Origin: Cyprinodon diabolis
Taxonomy: Eukaryota > Chordata > Actinopteri > Cyprinodontiformes > Cyprinodontidae
DNA length: 64,000 nt
Direction of reading: 5' to 3'
Assembly: GCA_030533445.1 (NCBI GenBank)
Contig: CM060076.1
Span: 5,212,501 to 5,276,500 of the forward strand
Shown: positions 37,456-49,900 of the stretch, in pieces
Layout: each line of letters opens with the position of its first letter
Position numbering within the stretch: position 1 is the stretch's first letter
Notes under the pieces: generated by a model
Told to the model about the DNA's origin: nothing
What the model saw: only the letters and a program-made list of their open reading frames with translations
The model's database searches: none
Position numbers and translations under genes: made by a program

Positions 37456-38372
37456 CTTAACAAATAAAATAAAATAAACAAACATAACATATTAATGCAT
37501 TTTTTGACCTTCAATGAAAATAATCAAATTGAATCCAGTCTCACAATGTTAAAGTTAGATTAAGGTGATAAAGCATAATACAGTTTATATCTGGTTAACA
37601 AGTGGCTCAGTTGATTACTTCATAATTTCCCTCTTATTAAACAATCATGTTGTAACAGTGGAAAGAAATTATCCAATTTTAAACAATACCAACCCTGCAA
37701 CTTGGAGGGGAAGTAGAGAATACACAAAGAGGTTGGTGTTTGAATATTTTCTTAAGGAAATCTAGAATATGCATCAATATTTGGAACTATGGACAGTGGC
37801 AAGAAAATGGACATTATTCATTTTGATCGTTAATTTGTATCGAATTGTAAGTTTGTGATAGAAAATCAAACTGTATTTTGCGTTTAGATACTTTTAGTAG
37901 CAGATTAAATTACACAGCTTTATTTAACTTAATTCCTGTCAGTAGGATCTATTTATAAGTAAGTGTTATTCTTTACACAATTTTTGATATCAAACTGTAT
38001 ATATTACGCTTACATTCAGGGTTTCCTAAGTGTACCAGGATGTTGGTTTATAAGTAATAGTCGTTTTTTAATTTCATATTTACACAGACTTGTTGAAAGT
38101 AATATCTAAATGACTTGTTATAGAGATAGATTATTAAAGATCATGTTGAGATTTTGTCAAGAAACCAATGTTCAGTCAGTTGATGGTATTTGGATTATTA
38201 AAAACCAATGTAAAGACCGGATGAAGGCAATGTAAGATCTCTTTTTTTCAGAAGAGGTTTTTTTTTTTTTTATCAGTGCGACATAAATCAAAAAATGAAA
38301 CAATGGAGAACAACATGGAAGGGAGCATGTTTTGCTCTTTCGTCTTTAGAAAGCCCATTACCAGTGCTGGAC

Positions 38373-38600
38373 TAAAGTCGGGCATACACTGTGTGATTTT
38401 TTCAATCGTTGCACGCAGCTACAGCTCACACTGTATGACCACCTGCGGTTTCGTCATACAGTGTGAGTTCACAGCTCACAATGTGTGTTCTCACACTGTG
38501 CGACCCAACACTGTGATGCAGTCTACCTGCTCACAATGTACAACTAAAAACCACGTCAGACTCAGCTCTGCAGTGAGATGGCGCTACTTGGACTCAGCAA
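38373..38600. repeat. DNA-transposon piece with repeated CACACTGT motifs
   Basis: Starts TAAAGTCGGGCATACACTGT and contains several inverted ACACTGT(A/G)(T/C)GACC-type motifs, as in PIF/Harbinger-like MITEs of fish. The right terminus was not found. Confidence 0.4.
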
Positions 38601-39081
38601 TCCGCAAGCCAAATGACTACAAGCTCAATAGAGTGAAATGCTCTTCCTTGGCAATTTGTGCAATTTTGTGTGCTGAAAGGCCTAAAATAAAAAAGGCAAC
38701 AACGTATTTGGACAAAGACATGTCTGAGTAAACGTGGCTACGACGGTCTGTCAATTTTACTGAAAGAACTCCACTTCACTCACACCCCAACCATGCATTT
38801 GTGTTTTCATCTGAGAGGAAGAACAAGAAGAAGAATCCTTGTTTGCGCATGATGGCATGTCCTCTTCTTCAGGGGGAAACAAGGATACAGCAGATTTTAG
38901 TATTGTGAATGATCTGTTGCCTGTTCTTTTTTTTTTAGTAGCACACCATATCCTTTTAAAAAACAACAAATATTTTTTTATTATTATCAACAAATCTTTA
39001 GACATTTTTTATGTTTTACCCTGTTGCTATAAACAGAGTGTTCTCAAATAAGAGAGGGGAAAAACATAGTGAAGTCACTGA

Positions 39082-39091
39082 GGAAGTGAAA
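39082..39091 (+). promoter_or_regulatory. ETS/IRF composite element upstream of gene 3
   Basis: GGAAGTGAAA matches the known ETS-IRF composite consensus GGAANNGAAA bound by PU.1 with IRF4/8 in mammals. It lies about 104 bp before the leader ATG of gene 3. Gene 4 has a related ETS element at a similar distance. Myeloid or lymphoid expression is inferred. Confidence 0.45.
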
Positions 39092-39194
39092 CTAGACAAG
39101 CAAATACGCATTCTTTTTTTTTTTTTATCAGGAGAGAATGAATCTTTTGCAAAAATAAGACAGAGCGACGGAACAGCTGCAGTTTGAATTTAAA

Positions 39195-42100
39195 ATGTTT
39201 TTATTCCTGATGTTCCTGCTTTAGCTTACAGGTAACTGAATTGGTTTAAATTTTGCAAACATCACTGCACAAGCCTTGCAGTCATGTTATTAATGTACTC
39301 TGTGTCATTCTTTTAACAGCAGCGACTGGGACAGAACCAGTTTTTTTCACCGTCACCCATGGAGATGAAGTAACTTTTGCTTGTAGAAACAGTGATTGTC
39401 AGAATGATTCTGGATCTACTGAGTGGCTCTTTAGTCGTTTCAGATCCCCTAAATCAGAAATACTGTTCAAAAAGCCAAGCAGTGGAGCGATCTCTAGATC
39501 TGACAGACGTAGTTTTACAGGAAACTGTTCTCTGGTTATAAAGGCAGTCACAGCCGAACATGTTGGCATTTACACCTGCAGACAAAATGTATCAGGACAG
39601 AAAGATGACCAGTCCTTCTTTTTGTCTATTATTGAGAGTAAGTAATAAAGTCAATTTATGAAGCTTAGTCATCCTATTGCAACAACGTAAAAAATAGAAT
39701 TTTAAAGTTAATCCCTTGTTTTGTTTTCTTAAATTCGGACCTTTAACAGTAACTGAGCAGATCATCAGTCCCTCGTTCATCTTAAACTGCTCTGTCCTGC
39801 AGTACGAAGACTGCAGACATGAGGTGGTGTGGTCGCATCAGGGTAAAGAGGGAATATATTCAGGCATAGTGATTTCACCACCATTTTGTTTTGCAACTGT
39901 GACATTTCCAACGTCCGAGCTTCATCAGAAGTTTAAAAAGTCAATGATGTGTAAAGTCACCAATACTTACACTAAAGAAGTGCAACTCTTCCCTTTCAAA
40001 CCTTCACCTTTCGGGACAGCAGGTAAGAACTTGTTGATCTTTTTAATCATGTTTTTTTATCATGTTTTTTTATACTTTTGTTTGGAATGTCAGTTTTTGG
40101 TTTACATGATCCTTATTTGATGATGTTTAGTGTTTTCTTTCCTGTCAATTTCCAACCTTAGTTGTGTCACAAACTTCTCTTCACCTCTCCCTTTGTTTCT
40201 TACCAGGAATGTTTTTCAAATTTTTTTCATCATTATTTCTCCTTAGATGCAATATTCTCTTCATCTTTGTCATGATCTGGCCTGTTTGTCCTCCCTTAAT
40301 TGGTAATTTCTTTCACCTGCCGTTTTCCCTCCCTTAATTGGTAATTTCCTTCACCTGTTGTTTTCCCTCCCTTAATTGGTAATTTCCTTCACCTGTTGTT
40401 TTCCCTCCCTGCCTCAATTATAATTTATTCCTCTCACCTGTTTCCTCTTGGTTATATTCAGCTCAGCCTGAGCATTCAGGGCCAGACGAATATTTGATTT
40501 TGTTAGTCCGTCTGTTTAGTTTGATTTCATGGTTCATGTCCCGGTTCCTGGCGGCGAGTGGAAAGAGGGTTTTTGTGTCTGTCTCGTCTCCTGCTCGTCT
40601 ACTGTTCCTCCCCCGCGGAGTCCTCTGGGTTTTTGGCTATGTATATGGGGAGGTTCAGTTTTTATCTCAGTAAGCCTGGCTCCAGGGAGGAGACCAGTTT
40701 AAAGTCCTGCATCAAGTTCTGGTTCCACTTCCTGTCTCGGCTACCCTCTTCCACTGAGCCTGCTCAGCTGCACCTGATCCTGTCTGCTCCTGTGCGTGAC
40801 CGCCTGGTCATGCTTCCGGTCCCTGTCAGACTCTGAACCCTCCTAGGAGCCTGTGGGTGCCTGGAAGTCTGGATCCTGCCACCTGTTTCTGTTCCTGCCT
40901 GATCTGGATCCTGTTCCTGTCTGTTCCTGTCAGTTCTGGATCCCTGACCAGGATCGGCTTCCAGCATGTCCTCTGGGACTGCAGCACTTGGGGGCATTCT
41001 AGGCCTGAACTGCTAAACCAGAGTGTCTGTGATTGGGCGGTGCCCCGCTCCCCATCCTGCAGTGTCCGCAAGCCACAGCTCCACTTTAGTTTTTGTTTTA
41101 TTTAATTAACTTTTTGAACTTTCCTACGGACTGTCTCTCCTTGAATACTGGGTCCATCTGTCCTCGCTTCATGACAATCTTAGATATTCAGGTTTTGGTT
41201 TAATTTGTTTCCTTCCTTCTATTCTCCAATTGGGATACTGTTCTTTATTCCAGTTTATTGTCAACTTTTTCTGTCTGTCCTCAACAGTTTTGATTATTTA
41301 TAATGCAATTGAAACATTTTTAAAGAAGCGTCTTAAATAAGCTAGGTAAAATGTTAAATGTTTTTTTTGCAAGTCTTTCAGTAATTTCAACTGAATGCCG
41401 TTAAACACTGTGAACCATAGTCCTACCTTTTCATTTTTGTGCTATTTCAGGATCATTTGGGAAAAATCCAGCACACCAAGGTACTCTGTTGATCTGCCTA
41501 TAAGCGTTTTTTTGCACTTGTTAGGGGAAGTGTGCCTGTCTAATGTTTTGTAATAATGTGCTCCAGCCTTGCCACATTTCCTTAGAGACATCATTGTGTG
41601 TGTGGGTTTGGCAATACTCATAATGTCTGTTGTCATACTTAATATATGGACAAAAATCCAAGGTGAGAAAATGCTAAATTCTTGTTTTTTCATAAAGGAT
41701 GAGATGTTTTTCTACTCATTGAATTAATGTAATATTTCATCTTCGCTTGTTTTTTTTTTCAGAAAATAAATCCCAGATGAATAAAGACATTGTAAGTTTA
41801 GATAATACACAATAAGATTAACAAATGTATCAAAATATAGTGCCCCGATTCTGTTTGAGATATTTGATAATAGAGTAGTTTGTAGATGGCAACCCATTTT
41901 TGCTATTTGTCAAAATAGCAAAAATGAAAAAGTAGTAAAGTAGTTGGCTGGAGGCATAGTGAGAGAAATCATAATTTTGTCCCAGATAATAAAAAATGCA
42001 ATTTTAATGAAAAGAAGAAGAATATAAGATTTAAGTGACTTGGTGACAGAAGAAAACAGATTGAATAAATTTAAACAACAATACTATCTGTCATGGTCAA

Positions 42101-42215
42101 AGATTTAACATTTTTTGTTTCATTTCAACAGGAACTTTCAGATAAAGATGAAGATGAAAGCGCAGAAGTTTATGAGAATATTCAAAAGCTTTCTGCATCA
42201 GTCAGTCTCAATTGA
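39195..42215 (+). CDS. Gene 3: two-Ig-domain receptor with YENI tail; stop in leader
   Basis: Exons 39195-39231, 39320-39637, 39750-40022, 41451-41480, 41567-41662, 41763-41791 and 42132-42215 all join in frame. The leader reads MFLFLMFLL and then TAG (39222-39224) before LTG, so the reference allele cannot make the full protein from this ATG. D1 keeps the B- and F-strand cysteines (TFAC, GIYTC) plus an extra one (NSDC); D2 has the family's four cysteines. The stalk exon is only 30 nt. The membrane segment is IIVCVGLAILIMSVVI. The tail is short, with one tyrosine motif, EVYENIQ; YxN is the known GRB2 SH2 preference and the -2 Glu is not ITIM-like. AATAAA at 42591. Either a recent null allele, or an alternative leader is used. 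Confidence 0.7.
40268..41176 (+). mobile_element. Solo LTR in gene 3 intron, 5-bp target duplication
   Basis: TGTCATGA at the left and TCATGACA at the right, with ATCTT directly repeated at 40263-40267 and 41177-41181. Inside, a short unit (CCTCCCTTAATTGGTAATTT) is repeated about three times at 40292-40400. It lies between the D2 and stalk exons and leaves splice sites intact. Confidence 0.85.
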
Positions 42216-45200
42216 TAAACAGCAATGCAAATGAGATTAAAGCTGGTAAAATTTCATGTTTTACACCTAATGGAACGCGACCCATCACCTGGAGGGAGGC
42301 ATTACTGGAAGTTTTCCAATAACTCATACAGCGGAGATTTTATATCTCTGAAGAAAAGGGATAAGGAAGTAACCACAGACTGTGGAACCAGTGATTGGAG
42401 ATACTGTAGAGGTTTTGAAAAGAACTTTCTAAACTTTAGAAATCAGTTATTAGACCACAAAATGGAAATGTAATGTTGTTGTTCCTCATATATGGATTTC
42501 TTCAATACTTTGTTGAAGTTAATAGCTGCAGGCAGGATGGATCTCCTGTAGTGGCCTGTCTTGAAGTGAAGCTGGAGAAGCCTCTGACTGAATAAACACC
42601 GTTGTTGTATGACAATCAGATGAAGAGGATGTTCTTCATATTATGAAAACTTCCTCTTTATACTGTGAAACATCTCCAGAGGTTTTTGAGGAGTGTTCTT
42701 CCCATTGCTGTTACACTTGCTTTGTGGAGAGTGTTCTCAAACCAATATTTAGCTTTCTAAAAGTCTGTTTTTTTCTGCCTCTCTGAAAGTAGCTGTACGT
42801 TCTTGGAGCCAAGTAATCTGCCATTCTTGCCATTACTTTGAATATTTTGCCTTTATTAAGGTTTTCCTTTGATATAATCTGAATTCCAGCTCTTAATTTC
42901 TTCGGTATAAATGTCAATGAGTTTTATGTCTGTCTCTCCAGTAAACTGTTCATAAATGCCCTCATAAGGGGATTCAGCCTTTACCTGTTTTGTAGCAGTT
43001 TGCTATAAATCTATCACTTTAAAGTCGCCATGGTAACACTAACAGAGTTTAGTACATGTGATACTTCAGAGTCCAATAAGTATGTTATTGTGTCCTGAAA
43101 CAGTGCAGACTTGTGTTTGTTCCTCCTTCTCCTCCTGCAGGTTGCGACAGGTGCTGCAGGCCAGTGTTGTTTCTGACAGCCATTTTACATTTAGTCTTAG
43201 TCTTCATAACGAAAACTATTATTAGTCTTAGTTGCATTTTAGTTATTATGATATGTGATAGTTTTAGTTGGTTTTAGTTGACTAAAACTTAAAAAGCTTT
43301 TAGTTAGTTTAGTTAGTTAGTTTAGTTTTAGTCAGCTTAATATCAGTTTAATGTTGCAAAAAAATAATTAACCTGTAGAATTTGCAATAACATCCAGAAT
43401 TTTCTAGCTTAGATAATACAATAGCTTGGTATAGAATGCTGCCATGAAGCTAATCATTGCTGTTGGGTAGAAAACTTTGATTTATAGAACTCAAATAAAC
43501 TTTTTTTTTTTAATTAATGCCCTACTTTATACAGAAGTGTCTCACTAAAGCTTTAAAAATAGCAGATCTAGTTCATCATATCATATTGGTTAATGTAGCA
43601 GACAAACAAGCTAACAAAATGTACAATAAAGGAATAGTTTTAGACATACAAGGTTTCCATTATAAATCAAACACTGCATGATCTAATATGAATTATGTGT
43701 TACATGAAGATCAATAAAATACTCTTTACTCCAAATAAGCAAAAAACAAAACAATTCTTCTTTTTATTTTGGCTATTTTGGCTTTACTTCTTCAATTTAC
43801 CCCTCGGTTCCTGCTGCTCAGTGGTCAAAGTAGATTTACGTTCATAGGGTTTTGATATAAAAAAATCTAGCGAGAACCTACATAATTGTGAACAATACCT
43901 CCTTAACGACCGATCCTTAACAATCATAGACAGGTTTCAGGTATTACAGGAGACAATCCCCCCCTTAACGGCAATTCCCCCCTTTAATGGCCGACCTTCA
44001 GAATCATAGACAGGTTTTAGATATTACAGGCTAACGATGGAACCAATGACCCATTCATCGGTTACCATTTGCATGTTTCCAAGCAATACAAGGCCTTGCC
44101 TATATAAGACTCAAACACACTGCGGATCCAGACATTTGAATTGAGAAAGCTTCTTGGAGAGGTGGTGGAACGTCCTAAAATCTTGGAAACCAAGTGCAGT
44201 GGATTTTTTTGAACTTTTACGGAACCTACATAATTGCGTTGTAATTCCATGGCAATCCAGACCTAAATTTATTGAATATGCTAACTAAAATGTTGACATA
44301 TTCAAAGAAAACATAGAAAATGTTTTAATGACAATACAAGGAAACATTTACATCTTATTTCAATAGATAGAAACGAGAACTATGCGAAAGAAACATTCAA
44401 AGATCTGTGTACCTTTTCACCTGGCTCTTTACTCAAAAACAAACAACACAGAATTAAATATTTTGTTTTGATATAATTTAGGGATTCCTTTTGGTAGAAA
44501 TTAAATAATGTTTATTATAACCGCTTGTAAGCTGGAAATAATATATCTTATAATTTAGAAATCTCATACAAAAATAGAGATGCAAAAAATGTCATGATGA
44601 ACATATTGAACCTTTTCAGCAATTAAGATTGTTTAAATTTAATTTAAGCAACTTTAAAAATGCTATTTGGGATGTAAATGAACAAACAATATATCAGGAA
44701 AAGATACAGGTGGTGGTTAGGAGAAAGAACCTTTGTCAAGGTCAAGATATCAGAAAACTCAATGACGTCCAGGGGGTTGAGGCAAAGGCAAGTAGTTATG
44801 AGTTAGAAAGGATCAGTAGTACAGTACTTGTTATTTATATCAATTAGAATAACAATGTTTTAGTTCTTTAGTGTCTAACATAGATCACAGGAAATTTGTT
44901 CTGTCAATTTCTTGTCAATTTAATATTCTGAATTTTTTTCGATAAACAGTTCTTTCACAAATCTCAATTACTCACCTGTATTTGCAGTGTTTAGAATAGA
45001 AAATCCCTTTATTGTCCCTTTATTAAGTGTGTGAAGTGTGTGACAGATAAGAAAACAAAGAGAGTATTATACTGTATAGTGTTTTGCAATATAATACTCT
45101 GTATCTGGAGAATAAACAATCTACAACAGCTGTGGACATTTTTACAGTGAAGGATATGTAAAACAATAGAAGGAAGAGATGTGCAAAAAATGACAGCATG

Positions 45201-46818
45201 TTATTTAAGTGAGATAATATTATTTAACTAAGACAGAAACTCTGCAAAAATCAGGATGAATGTAACAACTTATTGAGATCGTTGGGAACAGTGATGGTTA
45301 TAATGTCTTCTGATGCGAGGGAGGATCTGTGATAACGTTCTCTGGTGCATTTAGGGTAAAGCAGTCTGTCAATGATGGTGCTTTCCAGTTCAGCAACAGT
45401 TTCATGCATGGGGCGGGAGACATTATCCAACAGAGATATTATATTTTCTAATTAGGATCCTTTTGTTTCCCACCTCCTGTACTGAGTCCAGAGGGTATCC
45501 AATCACAAAGCTGGCTTTCCTGATAAGCTACTATTCTGGTTTAAGTGTGAATATGTTTGTTTTCATTTATTTCCTTTTGAAATGTCATATAAGAACAAAA
45601 CATTACATCCTTATTGTTTATGTAGATTGTGTTGAGCCATTGCCATTACCCCAGGACACCACTAGATGGAAGCACAACTATTTAATTGATGAAACAGGGG
45701 ATGGCTGATATTTCTGATCAACCCCAAAAATAGCTCAAACATTGTATCGTTTCAAATTATCTGACCTCTTATAGTGTTTTGAAATATTTTATTTGTAAAT
45801 GTATATTTGTGGAGCAGCTGAAAACCTGGATCAATGTACTAGCAGGTCTTGAGGACCTCATCGGACATAATTGTTTGCATTGTGCCTACTTTCTGCATAC
45901 ATATCATGTCACAGGAAGCAAATTAGCTTTTATTTTTGATAAAATGCAGCCCCTATTTCATAAAAGTGCATTTCTTAATAAAAATAAGTTTTATTTAGAG
46001 TAGTATTCTAAGCTGAACAAATTACCAAAGAAAACTTAAATTAATGGTAGAAATGTTCTTCTGTGGGCCTTTTCATTGGAGCCATTTTGATAGTGTTTTT
46101 CTTGAACTAAATGAAACATTCAGTGCCTGTTGGTAATCTTAAATGGAAAACTTTTGCAATTTATTGTTGTAATTTCACAATCATGTATGCATAAGGAAGG
46201 CAACTTCCTCCTGGTGATTGGTCATGGAAACTATAACGACACACATGAATGTGTTAATCACGCAGGCTCATCTGCTGCTGCACTCACATTTTTACAACAA
46301 CACTTCCTACTTTTTCTAAAGACATTTGGGTCAAAGTTAAAAAGAGGAGTCAGCAGGTGCTGGTGTGACAGAAAGTTCATTCCTTACTAAAAATGTGTTT
46401 TATTTAATTTTATCCACATTTTTTTAACACATTAATAAAGAACATTGAAGCTAATAAAATAAATTTTCTTTTGTTGGTTCTAGAAATTGCACTGATTAGG
46501 TGGCTGCACAGTGGAGTAGCTCTGTGAGGTTTACAGTGACAATTTTTTAAGAGACCTTTAGTTCAGCAAAATAAAGTATATGTTATCATTTCCTTAGATG
46601 TGAGCTTTTAGTATGATATTAAAGTACTTTTTACCATCACTGTACAAATAAGACAGGTAACCTCAAAACTGGAGACTATTAATAGTAACTTTAAGGACAG
46701 CCATCAATGTCTTAACCCCAGAGGCTGTTTTTAGAAAGGGACAGATGCTCTCAAACACTTCCTAATTTTTCAGAAGATATTCAGCTCAGAGTTAAAATGG
46801 ACAGCCAAGCAATAGGGA
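42216..46818. other. Intergenic region between genes 3 and 4
   Basis: After the gene 3 poly-A signal there is a TTAGT-rich simple stretch (43190-43330), tandem copies of an AATCATAGACAGGTTT block (43925-43990), family D repeat copy 2 (about 44040-44225) and long AT-rich sequence. No exon of the receptor family was found. Confidence 0.5.
44040..44225 (+). repeat. Repeat family D, copy 2
   Basis: Reads GAGAAAGCTTCTTGGAGAGG, then ATCTTGGAAACCAAGTGCAG, aligned with the copies at 36870-37000 and 58930-59010. Preceded by two tandem ACAGGTTT(C/T)AG.TATTACAGG units (43930-44030). Confidence 0.5.
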
Positions 46819-46830
46819 GGAAGTGACTCA
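46819..46830 (+). promoter_or_regulatory. ETS/AP-1 composite element upstream of gene 4
   Basis: GGAAGTGACTCA combines an ETS core with an AP-1 heptamer (TGACTCA), about 100 bp before the gene 4 start codon. The GAGGAAGTGA core is shared with gene 3 upstream DNA. Confidence 0.45.
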
Positions 46831-46929
46831 ACTAATAGAAATGCAATGTGTGTTAAGAGGAAACCATATCAGAATCATTTGTCAACGAGTCATTTCTCAA
46901 AACAACAGACAGCAGGAAAGGGGAGCATC

Positions 46930-49900
46930 ATGGGTGCATTTAAATGGATTAATATGTCTTTACTTCTGACACTGATGCTTCAGTCTAAAGGTAAGGGTCG
47001 TAATAAGACAGAGATTCTTCCTCTAATTGACACAGGCATGTTTTTCTTTATCTGTATAACTTCAGCTGTAAGCCATTACATGACTGTGTTCAACATGTTA
47101 TTCTTATTAACAGCACAAGCTGAGGCAGAGCAAACGTTCCTTTCTGTCAAAGTTGGAAATGAAGTGACTTTGCCTTGTGGAAGCAGGAGAGAAACTCAAG
47201 ATAATTTGGATGAAGCAAGTTGGGTCTTCAACAATAGAGATAAAACAACAACAACAACACTAGTCCAGCTTGTAAATTCTAGAAAGCAACTAAAAACTGC
47301 ATCTGGCAGACAGAGTGTTACAGAAGACTTTTCCCTGGTTCTACATAATGTCACAGAGAATGACGTGGGTCAGTACAACTGCCTCTGGACCATATCAAGA
47401 AAAATGCATCGTTCCACGCTATTTCTGTCTATTATTAATTGTAAGTGTTTACATCATATACCAAAACAAAGAAAAACTATGCAATAATTATCTAATGATC
47501 AAGTTAATTTTTTCTTATTTGTCTTTGTTATCTCCAGTGGTTGAGCAGAAGAGCAATGATACAGTCACCTTGTTCTGCTCTTTGTTAGAATATGATACCT
47601 GTCTTCATGAGGTTGAATGGCTTTATGAGGGGAAAGAGGAAAAACCCTCAGATATGAATATGTTCCAACATGCATGCTCCACCACAGTGACATTTCCAAC
47701 ATCTTACATTCATGAGAAATTAGACATTTATCAGTTACTGCAGTGTAAAGTCACAAACAGTATCACTGCAAAAGTTCAGCAGTTTCCTTTTAGCGCTCAG
47801 TCCTTAGGTGAGAACATGATACAATCTTTAAAATCAGTTCAGATATTGGCTTTAATCTGCCAGGTTTTTATATAATTGTATTTTTTTTCTATGCATACAT
47901 TTCTAAAGGTGATAATCTAACAAAAACAAATAAAGCGGCAAATGAACCGACCCTGTCATCAGATCCTCAATTAACATCACAGACAAGTAACTTGACAACT
48001 CTGGAGGTAGCACGAATCCAGTAACCAAACCTTCGATGTCATCTTATAATTAATTATCGAATGTTACATAGTAGATAATAATCTTATGTTAAAACAATAT
48101 TGTTTTGTAGGAATATACAAATATATAATTCCTCATGTAATTATTTCTCTTTCCAGCTTTACCTTGGTGGTATATTATCAGTGCTTTACTCCTAGTAGCA
48201 CTGTTGATAACTGTCCTTATGATCATCCGTTTGAAGCAAACCAAAGGTGAGATAATTCACAGATGAATCCTCTGTTTTAAATTATTCTTAGTCAGATCTA
48301 TGTTAGAAGAGTCCAATGATATTTCGTGTTTTGATTTTCATATTTGAGGTCTTTTGCTCCATACTAGAGTTATCAACAATGTACAGCCTCTTGATTGAAA
48401 ATAGAACTGAGGCAGTTTGATGTGTTTAAAAAAGAGGGAGTTTTAGTGAAAAAAAATTAAAAATAACACGAAAAAAGCTGTCCTTTTTTAGATTTGTATT
48501 TATGGTTATAAATGGGGAAGGAGCATGGAGATTCAAGTCCGTTTCTGTTTTTTTATCTGTTAGGAAATAAAATGCAAGTTGAAGACAGCAGGGTGAGTTT
48601 TAAATATCTAAATATTTTTAATGTTAAACAACAAAGAAAAAAAAAATCACATTTAAAAAAAAACATTTTTTTAAATGTGATTCCAAAAAAAAAAAAAAAA
48701 AAAAACAATCCACTGGACTTTGTTTCCAAAGTCTGAGAATCTTCACCAGCATTTAAATATGGTTGTTTTTCTGTACAGGAACTAGATCAAGGTTATATTC
48801 ACTACTTGTAGTTACATCAGTTCTTACAGCACAAGTTATAGTTCACTTACAATTTATAAAATGTGAAAGCAAACGACATCAATTATGTTTTTGGTCCAGA
48901 CCAAACAAGCAGACCAAATAATATTTCTAGTGTAAATGCAAAGTAAAGAGAACTAGCACCAAAGCTAGCATGACATTTACAGGTAATAATAAGTTCAGAG
49001 AGTAGAATAGTTTTAAAAAATGCATCGAGATCTGTCAGTCCAAGGAAAACAAACTGGATTATTTAGTATTGCTGTGAAGCTGAAATATGGTATCTGAGTT
49101 TTTTTCCCCAGATGGTTAATTTCACCTGAATACGGGGAGTGAATGAGTTCTTTAACTCCTTGCTGTATAACCAACTGTTTTAGGGTGCTTACTGTGTGAT
49201 TTTTTTCCCCATCACAGATGCCCTGTTATGAAGAATTAGTAAAGCAGGATCTGAACCAACCCTCTGCAGTGGCCACAGTTCTTCCAGAAACATATCATAG
49301 CCTAGTAGGACCATACAGACAAACACACCTATGCACAAAACCAAATACAGAGGAATACAATCCCTTCAGTTTGTTGCCAGGCTGTAGGGAACCAAACATG
49401 GCTTCATCTGAAGAATTACCCGAAGACTCTGCTATTCAGTCTGTTTTAGATTGAATGCCCTCTATTTCTATTTTTGAAAAACAAACAAAAGAATGAGATT
49501 TGTGGCTTTCCTGGTGGGAAGGACGTTTTGTGGATTCCTCCTGACTGGATTTGGCAAGAGTTTAATTTATCAGTTAAGTCCTCTCTCAACATGAGAGGCA
49601 GAAAGACAGATAATTCAAAAGCGTTTGTTTTAGAAACGGATCTGCAGTAGCAGCAGCTAGGGCATCTGTCGCAGGAACCTCTGCAGAAAGAAAACACAGG
49701 TTTACTGCTTTACTAGTTCAGTCTAAGCCCAGAGAACAAGGTAGGATCCAGCCAGTGGGCTGACTACAAGATTTGGTGGGCACCGCCAAGAGTGTCCCAA
49801 ATGCTACAGCCCTGCTGGATGGAGAACAAACAGGAGACCAGATCCAGGGAGATGAAGGAAGGCAGGATAATCCAGAGGACAAAGCCAAAGCCGTTGCCAA

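Larger units (their letters stand above)
35151..39060. other. Intergenic region between genes 2 and 3, repeat-rich
   Basis: After the gene 2 poly-A signal (35335-35340) come a LINE-like block (35750-36350), a second LINE/SINE-type piece near 36420-36550 (CCTTGAGGGAAATTCTGG), a family D repeat (36780-37190), a (CATC)n-headed repeat (37357-37455) and a DNA-transposon piece near 38373-38600. No supported gene exon. Confidence 0.5.

Noticed and set aside
38276..38731. 151-codon ORF upstream of gene 3
   Set aside because: It runs through a DNA-transposon-like repeat with inverted CACACTGT motifs and shows no domain or splice support.
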